Assembly: GCF_043235035.1 (NCBI RefSeq)
Contig: NZ_JAZAQF010000069.1
Span: forward strand, 174,562 to 238,561
Length of the DNA stretch: 64,000 nt
From: CACIAM-69d sp001698445
Lineage (GTDB): Bacteria; Cyanobacteriota; Cyanobacteriia; CACIAM-69d
Reading direction: 5' to 3'
In this document: positions 19,601-27,479 of the stretch, piece by piece
How positions within the stretch are numbered: the first letter of the stretch is position 1
Layout: every line of letters starts with the position of its first letter
The notes under the pieces: generated by a model
What the model was told of the DNA's origin: nothing
Database searches by the model: none
The model's input: only the letters and a program-made list of their open reading frames with translations
Position numbers and translations under genes: made by a program

Positions 19601-19954
19601 AATGATTTCCTAAGAGGTGAAAACGGTGATGATACCTTAATCGGCGGGTTGGGCCAGGACACCATGGAAGGTGGATTTGGTAGTGATGTATTTATTCTTA
19701 GTCAGAATGATGGCAATACGGATCGCAATCAGGCTGATATCATCACTGACTTCGGGAATGGAGTTCTTGGGCTTGGAGGGCGTGATCAGATTGGGCTGTC
19801 AGGAGGACTAACAGTTGATAGCATCACACTTGAGCGGTTTGATCAAGGTTTTCTCGGAGTCGGTGGAAAAACCGCCATTAAAGTGGGAGGGCAATACCTA
19901 GCAATTTTGCAAGATGCCTTTGAGCTTAAGGATATTTCCTTTATTCAAATCTAG
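16631..19954 (+). CDS. Calx-beta / VWA-like / lipase-like / RTX exoprotein
   Basis: 1107-residue multidomain protein, probably secreted by a type I system because it has no N-terminal signal peptide but ends in RTX repeats. A Calx-beta Ca2+-binding domain spans about 30-140 (GTAVAGSDY, DDAVIEDVESLTLTL, VLDND). An integrin-beta/VWA-like domain spans about 195-440 with a MIDAS-like DLSGS at 213-217. An alpha/beta-hydrolase domain with VVIHGLNDDSD and GHSLG (nucleophile Ser669) spans about 555-720. RTX nonapeptides with GGxGxD patterns cover about 870-1010, followed by a serralysin-type tail (DIITDFGNG). Start is GTG 16631 (MSSTMAS); ATG 16643 is possible. Codon use is AT-richer than the neighbours, in line with transfer. 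Adhesion or lipid-ester hydrolysis are possible roles, not shown. Confidence 0.85.
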   Translation: MSSTMASQSNDQELREIFGLAPGQGDNGILEFGATEYSQTENGLLVAAVKVLRRGPLTGSPSATIALRDGTAVAGSDYLKEPISVQFLPGEVEKTITIPLVDDAVIEDVESLTLTLQNPKNGAGIGPQATATLKVLDNDGAAIIESRPSVAGSPLPIDSVDVFLPPGGEVLLEVTVTVPAEGGEPVTSVRPLSREPRAAQTVSLPLDVFLLQDLSGSFEDDIDVLQGDPASGRAGLAENLVTQLQSLRPDTTFGLGSFVDKPVRPFGNAADGDYVYRLEQPQSLDGKRFQQTVQGLTTRFGGDGPESQLEALLLLARQSGTTGFRSGARRVVVVSTDAPYHQAGDFLGAPPNNGDGVSSGSPQGTGEDYPSVQQVKNALIEADLLPIFAVTEDELATYRDLVDDSDGDGFGFGSVVQLERDSSNLTNAITEGLGNVGREINIFAISDEAKRVKEILPAKFTGVQAGETKKFVVRLQSDGLGSDDSLILRALGYGDIKVNIIQDPRLALAPSYIKQLQAVEFISGGSTEGNLNPGVDPNNRRVGFKVFSNPPPDKLQNTRVVIHGLNDDSDTRFKDGQEDGYLDNVARAWADKYPNDRVLFLDWREASNNDRYREGIGALNPIPAVAFGAQLKAGTWITPVAEYAVKALASTFGIGSEVAKNNLYLAGHSLGSLVASEMGRIYRDGFFQDGKQLIPGNQNGVKAFFALDPPSELNGKYDLDGRISGDQRPESFSAVANFSRGFVGSKSLAGNQVFAASAKESIQIDYGGIQADAGEEHTKVVRDFNRLIDVSGGLDGLSSLADDVELKTVFGDFQSDTQRPTLLPLSGEKPRHDATLVIREGNFTIPDRVNLVFGRGNKDEGNQDELIYGTSKDDRIDTNFNDDILTSAGNDEIRALAGNDAVWGGGDNDTIYGAEGNDTINGEQGDDLIFGGADQDKIFGARGNDTVLGGDGDDDIEGNDGSDSLFGNAGNDTIQAGADSSSDYLDGGQGNDFLRGENGDDTLIGGLGQDTMEGGFGSDVFILSQNDGNTDRNQADIITDFGNGVLGLGGRDQIGLSGGLTVDSITLERFDQGFLGVGGKTAIKVGGQYLAILQDAFELKDISFIQI

Positions 19955-20021
19955 CCCTTGACTTCAGCCCTGTGGATCTGGCCTAAGTTTTGCAACTCCT
20001 TCCTCAAAAGCATTTAATCCC

Positions 20022-21611
20022 ATGAAACCATCGCTGTTCACAGCATTAGGACTCCTGAGCCTGACCACCATTTGTGCCCCAAGTCCAGCATTTTCCGCAG
20101 AACTATCTCCAATGGAGCAGGTTACATCTGTTTCTCAGTTGTCAGATGTACAACCCACCGATTGGGCATTCCAGGCACTGCAATCATTAGTTGAACGCTA
20201 TGGTTGCATTGCAGGCTACCCCGATGGAACTTTCAAAGGAAACCGTCCCTTGAGCCGCTATGAATTTGCGGCTGGTTTAAATGCTTGCTTGGATCGAATG
20301 CGCGAGCTAATTTCAACAGCAACTGATGACTTAGCCCAAAAGTCTGATCTTGCAAAATTGCAAAAACTCCAAGAAGAATTTGCAACTGAACTGGCCACCC
20401 TGCGATCGCGGGTTAACACCCTCGAAGCTCGTGCCAGTGAACTCGAAGCTAATCAGTTTTCAACCACCACAAAACTGACCGGCGAAGCCATTATGTCTGT
20501 GGCCAGTAACTTGTCAGATGATGAGGATCTGGATAATCAAACAGTCTTTCAGCAACGAGTTCGACTGAACTTTAACACTAGCTTCACAGGCAAAGATCTG
20601 TTGCTGACTCGCCTACAAGTCGGCAACGCCACGCCCTTTAATCTCACTCGCCAAAACCAAGATACCGACTTCGCAACCTCCACAAGCGAAGGTGTACAAG
20701 CCGCTCAAGTCTTTGGCGACACTGGCAATCGGGTTGTTCTCGACACATTGCAATATCGCTTCCCGCTGGGCGATCAAGTGCGTGTCGTTTTATCAGCTAA
20801 TGCAGGCGTTTGGGATGACCTAGTTCCCACCGTAAATCCCTACTTTGAAGATTATGACGGCGGCAACGGGTCACTGAGTGCCTTTGCACAACGCAACCCC
20901 ATTTATCGACTGGGCGGTGGTGCAGGCATCGGTCTGAGTTTTACACCCAGCCGATTTTGGGAGCTGAGTTTAGGTTACTTAGCAGCCAGTGCATCCAGTC
21001 CTGAGGATGGCCAAGGTCTCTTTAATGGCGACTACAGTGCCCTTGCCCAAGTCACTTGGCGACCCAGCGAGCAATTCAATCTTGCCTTGACCTATAACCA
21101 CGCCTATTTCACAACTGGACGGTTTGGTTTTGACAATGGCGGAGGCAGCATTGATGCCCAAAATTTGCCCTTCACCGGCACAGCATTGGCCAATCGATTA
21201 GGCGCAACTAATGCGATTAGTAGTGATTCGCTAGGGTTGTCATGGGCATGGAAAGCTTCACCCAAGTTTCAACTGAATGGTTGGTTGAGCTACACCAGTG
21301 CTGACCTAATTCAAGATGACAAAACGGGTGAGCTGTGGTCAGGGGCGCTTCTGCTCGGGTTTCCTGATCTCTTTAAAGAGGGCAACTTCGGCGGTTTTGT
21401 TGTCGGGTTTGAGCCTTATCTGACCGATCTTGATGACTTAAACGATGAATTTTCTCAGGATCTGCCGCTACATTTCGAGCTTTTTTATAAAGCTCAAGTA
21501 ACTGACAATATTTCAATTACTCCAGGTCTAATTTGGCTAACTGCTCCCAACCAAGATGCCAACAACTCTGATCAAGTGATTGGCGTGCTGAGAACCACAT
21601 TTGTTTTCTAG
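20022..21611 (+). CDS. SLH-domain OprB-type porin, second copy
   Basis: 529-residue outer-membrane porin with the same plan as the one at 13780. A signal peptide covers about 1-26 (LGLLSLTTICAPSPAFSAE). The SLH domain spans about 35-95 and is almost identical to its paralogue in VTSVSQLSDVQPTDWAFQAL. A coiled coil follows at about 100-145, then a beta-barrel ending VLRTTFVF with a terminal Phe. Base composition is AT-richer than the paralogue although the SLH protein sequence is close, so the two copies have long separate histories or one was acquired. It lies between the RTX exoprotein and a CsgG-family gene (67- and 45-bp gaps), probably one transcript. Confidence 0.9.
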   Translation: MKPSLFTALGLLSLTTICAPSPAFSAELSPMEQVTSVSQLSDVQPTDWAFQALQSLVERYGCIAGYPDGTFKGNRPLSRYEFAAGLNACLDRMRELISTATDDLAQKSDLAKLQKLQEEFATELATLRSRVNTLEARASELEANQFSTTTKLTGEAIMSVASNLSDDEDLDNQTVFQQRVRLNFNTSFTGKDLLLTRLQVGNATPFNLTRQNQDTDFATSTSEGVQAAQVFGDTGNRVVLDTLQYRFPLGDQVRVVLSANAGVWDDLVPTVNPYFEDYDGGNGSLSAFAQRNPIYRLGGGAGIGLSFTPSRFWELSLGYLAASASSPEDGQGLFNGDYSALAQVTWRPSEQFNLALTYNHAYFTTGRFGFDNGGGSIDAQNLPFTGTALANRLGATNAISSDSLGLSWAWKASPKFQLNGWLSYTSADLIQDDKTGELWSGALLLGFPDLFKEGNFGGFVVGFEPYLTDLDDLNDEFSQDLPLHFELFYKAQVTDNISITPGLIWLTAPNQDANNSDQVIGVLRTTFVF

Positions 21612-21656
21612 CTGCATTGATCCCTTCCATTACTCTTTAGTGCAGATAACTCCGTA

Positions 21657-22718
21657 ATGAAATTCAAGGCCTATTCACTCTTGGCTCTGCCCTTGACTGT
21701 TTGCACAATTCTGATGCCAGGCATGGCTCAGGCGCAGCATCCATCACCAAATATCGATCTAGAGATCACAGTTTCTCAAGCCGCGCCAGATGGAAGCGTA
21801 GAAGTTTTACGAGACCCTAACCTCAGGAAGTTAAAAGTTGCTGTTCTTGATTTTTCCTTTGGTAGTTCCAGTGGAGGTTTTTCCTCTTTTTCGGGTGGAA
21901 CACTCAGCACAACAGACACAACAAACATTGCCCGAGGTGTCAGTGATATGCTGGCCGATCGCCTCATTCGGGACGGTCGCTACTCTGTGGTAGAACGCAG
22001 CATCCTAGAGCGATCCTTACAGTCTCAAAATACAGGCTCATCGAGTGCCAGTTTTGATCCTGCCTTACTCACGAAGCTAGGAGGAACCCTAGGGCTTGAT
22101 GGCATTATTGTGGGTACAATCACCAAGTTTGATGTTTCAGTGCGTGAGAGTGGTTTCAATATTCTAGGAATTGGATCGCGAAAGAAAAAAGTCAGTGTTG
22201 AAGTACAACTCAATGCTCGCTTGATCAGCATTGAAACGGGTGAAACACTAGCTACATCTGAGGGATCAGGAAAAACAGAAGAGGAGGGAAGCGGCTTCAG
22301 TATTGATGGGCTTTTTGCATCAGCCAACGATACAAGCAATGCTCAGGCACTGGTCTCTAAAGCAACTAATGATGCAATTGATAACATCATCAAAGGGATG
22401 GATGGTGTTTACAATCAACTTGCTGCTTTGCCGCCCCCTGTTCCCTCGGTTGAGTCAATTGTTTCTGATGTATTTGGACGCTCAGTGATTTTAAATCGTG
22501 GATCAAGTCATGGGTATCGTCGAGGGATGCGAATTTCTATTGAGCGACTGGTGCGCGAAGTGAAAGATCCCCAAACAGGCGCAGTAATTCGGCGAGTAAC
22601 GCAACCCGCCGCCATGCTGGAGCTAACCGAGGTTGATGAAGTTTCTAGTGTTGGTGTATTAGCACCGAATTCTAACTATCAGCCCAAAGTAGGTGATATC
22701 GCTAAACCTATTCGTTAG
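21657..22718 (+). CDS. CsgG-family outer-membrane secretion/assembly protein
   Basis: 353 residues with a signal peptide (about 1-26, MPGMAQAQ). The CsgG/HfaB-like core has KVAVLDFSFG, a Ser/Gly-rich loop, then GVSDMLADRLIRDGRYSVVERSILERSLQSQ, LGLDGIIVGTITKFDVS and VEVQLNARLISIETGETLATSEGSGK. CsgG forms the outer-membrane pore for curli secretion. No lipobox Cys is seen, so this protein would be soluble or attached in another way. No curli subunit genes (csgA, csgB, csgE, csgF) are nearby. The C-terminal part (VESIVSDVFGRSVILNRGSSHGYRRGMRISIER) is a small FlgT-like beta domain seen in related proteins. It is the third gene of the AT-rich segment and ends in a strong terminator. Confidence 0.85.
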   Translation: MKFKAYSLLALPLTVCTILMPGMAQAQHPSPNIDLEITVSQAAPDGSVEVLRDPNLRKLKVAVLDFSFGSSSGGFSSFSGGTLSTTDTTNIARGVSDMLADRLIRDGRYSVVERSILERSLQSQNTGSSSASFDPALLTKLGGTLGLDGIIVGTITKFDVSVRESGFNILGIGSRKKKVSVEVQLNARLISIETGETLATSEGSGKTEEEGSGFSIDGLFASANDTSNAQALVSKATNDAIDNIIKGMDGVYNQLAALPPPVPSVESIVSDVFGRSVILNRGSSHGYRRGMRISIERLVREVKDPQTGAVIRRVTQPAAMLELTEVDEVSSVGVLAPNSNYQPKVGDIAKPIR

Positions 22719-22737
22719 GCCTGAAATGACTGTAATT

Positions 22738-22792
22738 AAAGCATTGGGGAACTCAAGAACTCGAGTTCCCCAATGCTTTGGCACTTTTTAAC
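22738..22792 (+). terminator. Strong intrinsic terminator after the CsgG-family gene
   Basis: A 17-bp perfect stem (22738-22754 against 22763-22779) with an 8-base loop, 19 bp after the stop, followed by GGCACTTTTTAAC. The symmetrical A and T runs mean it may also act on the minus-strand yvcK transcript. Confidence 0.85.
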
Positions 22793-22816
22793 TCCGTAAA
22801 GTACATGAATTCTCTG

Positions 22817-24280
22817 TTAAGAATTCTCGAGATTGTGGGCAGCAGCGCGATCGAACCAACGAAGCAGCACGCGGGCTAACTTGCCCGAGTGGTGGCGAAT
22901 TAGTCCCGTGTGGGGATCTTCGTCAATGACGTTGGCAATCACGATCCGGCGACCCAGACGCGCCACCGCTTCCCGATCGAGCTGAATGGGGTGGCTATGT
23001 TCGCGGGCATAGCGATCGAGGGTTTTGGGGGATGGGGGATTTTTTTGCACCAACACCGCATCAAACAATTTGTGATCACAGGCCTGGTCGATCGCCCGGA
23101 TGTGATCCGAAACGGTGTAGCCCTCCGTTTCTCCCGGTTGGCTCATCACGTTGCACACATAGATCCGAGGAGCCGGACAACGGGCGATCGCCTCAGTAAT
23201 TTCCGGAACCAGCAGATTGGGGATCACGCTGGTGTACAGACTGCCGGGGCCAATGATGATGTAGTCCGCCGACTCGATCGCCTCGATCGCCCGAGGCACG
23301 GCCCGAGGATTAGACGGCGTGCAACCAATGCGAGCAATTTGCCCATGGGCCTCGCTGATATTCGACTCGCCCTCCACGTAACGGCCATCGGTTAGCTCGG
23401 CCCAGAGCACCATATCCTCCAGCGTGGCCGGCAACACCCGCCCCTGCACCGCCAGGACTTGGGAACTGGCATCGATCGCCTGTTCCAAGTCTCCCGTAAT
23501 GTCGCTCATGGCCGTCAAAAACAAGTTGCCAAAGCTGTGGCCCGCCAACCCGCTGCCGGTGGTGAAGCGATATTGAAACAAAGCCGTCATCAGCCGCTCT
23601 TCCGCTGACAGGGCCGCCAAGCAATTGCGAATATCCCCCGGTGGCAGCACCCCAAAATCGCGCCGCAGCCGTCCTGAAGATCCGCCATCATCCGCCACCG
23701 TCACAATGGCCGTGATGTTGGCGCTGTATTGCTTGAGGCCTCGCAACAGGGTTGAAAGACCCGTGCCACCCCCGATCGCCACAATGCGCGGCCCCCGATT
23801 CAGCCGTCGATGGGTCAAGAGGCGATCGATCAACTCCTCATCCCCGTCGGGCATCAGCACTTCCGCGATCGTTCCCAGGGTGCGCGTTTGTCCCCACAAC
23901 ACCAGCCCCAACCCCCCCGCCAACACCAGCGGTCCAGAAACATTATTGGGAATTAGGGTGGCCAAGCGCCCCACAAACTCTTGCAAAAACTGAGTGGTGT
24001 AAAACACCGGGGTTTGCTTTGTCCAAATGGCCGCCCCAAACCACACCAACACCGCCCCGCTCGCACTGGTCAGCAGCCAGCGCTTGACCAACAAACCCGG
24101 CGCAAGCCACTTCACCCATTGGTTAACCCGTTTGGGAGCGCGGCGCTGCAAAATGGCTCGCGGTAGGTTGCTGAGCCAGTGAACGGTTGAGTAGGACAGT
24201 CGATTCTTCAAGGGAAAGGTGGGGAAAAACGGACAAACGAAGCCAAGGCAAGCAGAATCAACAACAAGCACTGGGGCCAC
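22817..24280 (-). CDS. yvcK: YvcK/CofD-like gluconeogenesis factor
   Basis: Nucleotide-sugar-binding protein of the CofD-like superfamily, linked in other bacteria to cell-wall precursor allocation and growth on gluconeogenic carbon. The signature IGGGTGLSTLLRGLK is near residue 168, followed by TVADDGGSSGRLRRDFGVLPPGDIRNCLAALS and later IIGPGSLYTSVIPNLLVPEI. The C-terminal 100 residues are those duplicated at 16100. Unlike the Bacillus protein, it has an N-terminal extension of about 160 residues with two probable membrane segments (about 70-88 and 112-132), as in other cyanobacteria. The start is uncertain: GTG 24280 is the furthest, and TTG starts lie downstream. No operon partner is visible. 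Confidence 0.93.
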   Translation of the reverse strand: MAPVLVVDSACLGFVCPFFPTFPLKNRLSYSTVHWLSNLPRAILQRRAPKRVNQWVKWLAPGLLVKRWLLTSASGAVLVWFGAAIWTKQTPVFYTTQFLQEFVGRLATLIPNNVSGPLVLAGGLGLVLWGQTRTLGTIAEVLMPDGDEELIDRLLTHRRLNRGPRIVAIGGGTGLSTLLRGLKQYSANITAIVTVADDGGSSGRLRRDFGVLPPGDIRNCLAALSAEERLMTALFQYRFTTGSGLAGHSFGNLFLTAMSDITGDLEQAIDASSQVLAVQGRVLPATLEDMVLWAELTDGRYVEGESNISEAHGQIARIGCTPSNPRAVPRAIEAIESADYIIIGPGSLYTSVIPNLLVPEITEAIARCPAPRIYVCNVMSQPGETEGYTVSDHIRAIDQACDHKLFDAVLVQKNPPSPKTLDRYAREHSHPIQLDREAVARLGRRIVIANVIDEDPHTGLIRHHSGKLARVLLRWFDRAAAHNLENS

Positions 24281-24967
24281 AACGGCGGCAACGGCGGCAG
24301 TTACCGGGATGCAGGGGAATTAAACCATTGGTGGGGGATCGGGTTCTGGCCAATGGCTACCGTCTCCTTCAAGCACGTATTCAAGAACGTCTTTTAAGGA
24401 CGTAGGCTTAGGGCCTGTCGTCATTTCCTAGGATCAGGCGGAAACGATTGATTTTCCATGTCCCAGTCGTTGTAACAAGGAGCTTGAGCATCTTGTCCCC
24501 CACGATCTGCCAACGGCGGAATCAAGGTTTCAGACGATTTGACGACATGCCCTAACACCCATGGATCCCCGTTGTTGGCGTTGATTGAGCCGGTGATTGA
24601 GCCGGTGATTAATCCGCTGATCCTGAATCCCGATCGCCCCAGCCTGGATCCGCAAACGGGCGGGCTAAAATGGCGAGCAACGGAGTCAACCGTTTCCAAC
24701 CGTCGTAATTTCCATGAGGATAGCGCGTTGCGGATTGGATCCCGGGATGAGTAGCCCGCTCGGTGGGCTGGCATGGCTGGGAATGCTGGCTGCTGGTCAG
24801 TCGGTCTGGTTCGTGCGGCGAGACCAGTTCAACCCATCGATCGCAACCCATTGGTCGCAACCCATCGATCTCAACCCATCGGCCGTCAAATTTGCCGTGA
24901 TCGGATCCAAAACAGCAAGCAATAACAGCAAGCAGTAACAGCAAGCAATCATCCAATCATTCCAGCC
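24281..24967. other. Repeat-rich gap upstream of yvcK and the ABC ATPase gene
   Basis: Divergent promoter region of 687 bp. It holds the MITE at 24411, a 12-bp tandem GATTGAGCCGGT (two and a part copies near 24585-24620), short repeats of CAACCCATCGATC near 24825-24880, and three AACAGCAAGCA units near 24910-24945 just before the ABC gene. No credible gene was found. Confidence 0.5.
24411..24552. mobile_element. MITE subtype B, copy 2
   Basis: 142-bp element, same length and nearly the same sequence as 15959-16100, with ends GGGCCTGTCGTCA and TGACGACATGCCC. It is flanked by TA on both sides (24409-24410 and 24553-24554), the expected TA target duplication of IS630/Tc1-mariner-type movement. 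Confidence 0.85.
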
Positions 24968-25807
24968 ATGTCTCAATCCCTGGTTTGTGGCGGATCGGCG
25001 AACCCGCTGCCCCTTGGTCGCCCCTTGGTGGAACTGCGCGGGGTCAGCAAAACGCTGGGCGATCGCAAAATTCTCGATCGAGTAGATTTCGCCATTTATC
25101 CCAATGAGGCGATCGCGATTATTGGCCCCTCCGGCACGGGAAAATCAACCATCTTACGGGTGATTAGCGGCCTGCTGGAGCCCGACGAAGGCGAGGTTTA
25201 TTTGTTAGGAGAACCCCGCCAAGGCCTGCTGGGCGACAGCCACGAACCGGAGGGAGTAGAAATCAAGTTGGTGTTTCAGCAAGCCGCCCTATTTGATTCC
25301 CTGACGGTGGGCGAAAATGTGGGGTTTTCCTTGCTGGAGGCGGGTCAGTTGCCCCCGCGCGAAATTCAAAAATTGGTTGATCGCGCCCTGGAGCGGGTGG
25401 GATTGCCGGCCATTGCCGATCGCTACCCGGCGGAGTTGTCGGGCGGCATGAAAAAACGGGTCAGTTTTGCCCGCGCCATCATTGAAAATCCTGCTCCCGA
25501 TGGCACACCCATTCCTGAAGTGTTGCTCTATGACGAGCCAACGGCTGGCCTTGACCCGATCGCCTCCACAATTGTGGAAGACCTGATGCGGGAACTGAGC
25601 CAAAAGGTCAATTTTTGCTCAACCTATGTGGTCGTGACCCACCAGGACAGCACCATTCGCCGCACAGCCGATCGGGTGGTGTTTTTGTATGATGGGCGCA
25701 TTCGTTGGCAAGGGAAGATTCAGGAAATTGACACCACTGATAATCTCTATGTGCGCCAGTTTTTCAACAGCGCGATCGAGGGGCCAATTCAGGTAGTCAC
25801 AGCCTAG
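24968..25807 (+). CDS. MlaF-type ABC transporter ATPase
   Basis: 279-residue ATP-binding subunit. Walker A GPSGTGKST is near 52, the Q-loop region LVFQQAALFDSLTV near 100, the signature LSGGMKKRVSFARAI near 156, Walker B VLLYDEPTAGLDP near 184 and the switch His in VVVTHQDS near 220. The signature with MKKR is characteristic of the Mla/Ttg2/TGD3 subfamily that moves phospholipids between membranes. The permease (MlaE) and substrate-binding (MlaD) genes are not in the window, so the partner proteins are encoded elsewhere. The start ATG at 24968 follows closely on short AACAGCAAGCA repeats. Confidence 0.9.
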   Translation: MSQSLVCGGSANPLPLGRPLVELRGVSKTLGDRKILDRVDFAIYPNEAIAIIGPSGTGKSTILRVISGLLEPDEGEVYLLGEPRQGLLGDSHEPEGVEIKLVFQQAALFDSLTVGENVGFSLLEAGQLPPREIQKLVDRALERVGLPAIADRYPAELSGGMKKRVSFARAIIENPAPDGTPIPEVLLYDEPTAGLDPIASTIVEDLMRELSQKVNFCSTYVVVTHQDSTIRRTADRVVFLYDGRIRWQGKIQEIDTTDNLYVRQFFNSAIEGPIQVVTA

Positions 25808-25878
25808 TTAAGACTTGGGTTCAGTAGCTCCGATTGATCCGAGATTCAGCCAGAATTCAGCCAAAGTTGGGAGTTGCT

Positions 25879-26394
25879 TTAATCCCAGTCATCCACGGTT
25901 TTTTGCTGAAGTTGCCATTTTTGGAATCGTTTTTCAAAGTCTTCCGTATCCGGTTGCAAAGACTTCCAAGCATCCAGAGCGATGAACATTCCCCACCCCA
26001 AACCCAAGGTGAGCGACCAGCCTAAATGACCCGAGGAAACCAAGTCAATCAGTAATAAAAAACCGTTGACGATGCCAAATTTACCCAGGTTTAACTTGAG
26101 GCGCTGCCGTTGGGCAGCTACGAATTGTTGGCGTTGCGATCGATCCCCATTTTGAGCTAACCAACGCTGTTCGGCTGCATACAAATCAGTGCGATCGATC
26201 CCAATTTCATCGGCCAATTCCAGAAGCTGACTGCGGGAATATTGCTCAATATCTTGGCGACGGGCGATCGCGAGTTGCAAAATTTCCTGCACCGCATCCC
26301 GATCATAATTATCGCGGGTGGGCACATCGATGAAGCGGGAGTCGGAACCGCGTGCATCAGGATTGGCTAAGGGCGATCGATCAGCGTTAGTCAT
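25879..26394 (-). CDS. 2TM-domain protein
   Basis: 171-residue protein. The N-terminal half is charged and helical (YSRSQLLELADEIGIDRTDLYAAEQRWLA, about 53-81). Then come two hydrophobic segments at about 112-145 (IVNGFLLLIDLVSSGHLGWSLTLGLGWGMFIALDAW) separated by a short turn, and a charged tail ending VDDWD. This is the 2TM (PF13239-like) plan common in cyanobacteria and often next to an N-terminal DNA-binding-like helix pair. The function is unknown. It is convergent with the ABC gene and divergent from the hydrolase. Confidence 0.75.
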   Translation of the reverse strand: MTNADRSPLANPDARGSDSRFIDVPTRDNYDRDAVQEILQLAIARRQDIEQYSRSQLLELADEIGIDRTDLYAAEQRWLAQNGDRSQRQQFVAAQRQRLKLNLGKFGIVNGFLLLIDLVSSGHLGWSLTLGLGWGMFIALDAWKSLQPDTEDFEKRFQKWQLQQKTVDDWD

Positions 26395-26586
26395 AGGTGG
26401 GTCATATCTGGTCTTGGCCGTTGTTTATTGAACAGGCGGGGCCGCCTGCGATCGGGCGATGAACTCGGCGATCCAAAACTTCAGCAATCTCACTCGACGG
26501 CCTCAACCGAACTAGACGATCTAACTCGGCCATCGAACTACGAATCATAATATCGATGTTCCTATGGTAATGAGGTTGATCAACCG

Positions 26587-27459
26587 TTGGCTGCTTCTGA
26601 ACAGGCCCCAGCAATTCCTCAAACCATCCCGCAAGCGCTCCATGTGGAAACCCGCGGCCGGGGGCTGCCGCTGTTGTGTTTGCATGGTCACCCCGGCTCT
26701 GGGCGCAGTATGCGAGTGTTTACGCGCCATTGGGCCGATCGATTCTGGACGATCGCGCCGGATTTGCGAGGATATGGCCGCAGTCGATCGGGGGGTGACT
26801 TTGCCATGGAAGCCCACATTGCGGATTTGGTCGCCCTGCTCGATCGACTCCAAATTGACCAAGCCCTTGTCTTGGGTTGGTCTTTGGGGGGAATTTTGGC
26901 CCTGGAGTTGGCCCTGCGACATCCCGATCGAGTGCAAGGGCTAATTCTGATCGCCACGGCGGCCCGCCCCCGCAGCGCCCCCATGCCCAGCCGACAATGG
27001 GACTTGGCCTACACCCTGATTGCAGCTCTGTTGAATGGGGTATGGCCCGGTTGGGCTTGGAATATTCGGCAATTTGGCGAGCGATCGCTTCTGCGCTACC
27101 TGATTCAACGCCACACCCCTGAAACCTATCGCTACTTGGCTGAATCGGCGGTGTGGGATGTGTTGAAAACCTCAGGGGCGGCCACCCGATCGCTGCGTCA
27201 GGCGCTTCAGGCTGGATACGATCGCCGGGCGGATTTGGTCAAAATTCGCTGCCCCGCACTAGTGATGGCCGGAGCGGGCGATCGCCACATCACCCCAATC
27301 GCCAGCCTGGAAACCGCCACCGGCTTACCCCACAGTCAGTGGCACTGTTATGACGGCGTGGCACACCTGTTTCCTTGGGAAATTCCCGATCGGGTTTTGG
27401 CAGATATCGATCGCTGGCTTCAGGAACAGGGTTTTGGGCAACTCGATTCATTCCAGTAA
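26587..27459 (+). CDS. Alpha/beta-fold hydrolase
   Basis: 290 residues. Order of motifs: the oxyanion-hole region LLCLHGHPGSGRS (about 35), PDLRGYGRS (about 58), the nucleophile elbow LGWSLGG with Ser99, the acid in MAGAGDRHITP and the catalytic His in DGVAHLFPWE. All catalytic positions are present. The substrate is unknown; the family includes esterases, epoxide hydrolases and C-C hydrolases. The reading frame opens with TTG 26587; GTG 26644 would remove the first 19 residues, which are poorly conserved in type. The gene stands alone, and 21 bp downstream lies the palindrome split by a MITE. Confidence 0.85.
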   Translation: MAASEQAPAIPQTIPQALHVETRGRGLPLLCLHGHPGSGRSMRVFTRHWADRFWTIAPDLRGYGRSRSGGDFAMEAHIADLVALLDRLQIDQALVLGWSLGGILALELALRHPDRVQGLILIATAARPRSAPMPSRQWDLAYTLIAALLNGVWPGWAWNIRQFGERSLLRYLIQRHTPETYRYLAESAVWDVLKTSGAATRSLRQALQAGYDRRADLVKIRCPALVMAGAGDRHITPIASLETATGLPHSQWHCYDGVAHLFPWEIPDRVLADIDRWLQEQGFGQLDSFQ

Positions 27460-27479
27460 TGGTAGTCGTCGTGGGGGGG

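Noticed and set aside
24187..24956. Several short frames in the gap upstream of yvcK
   Set aside because: Composition driven by repeats and the MITE; no ribosome site or family.
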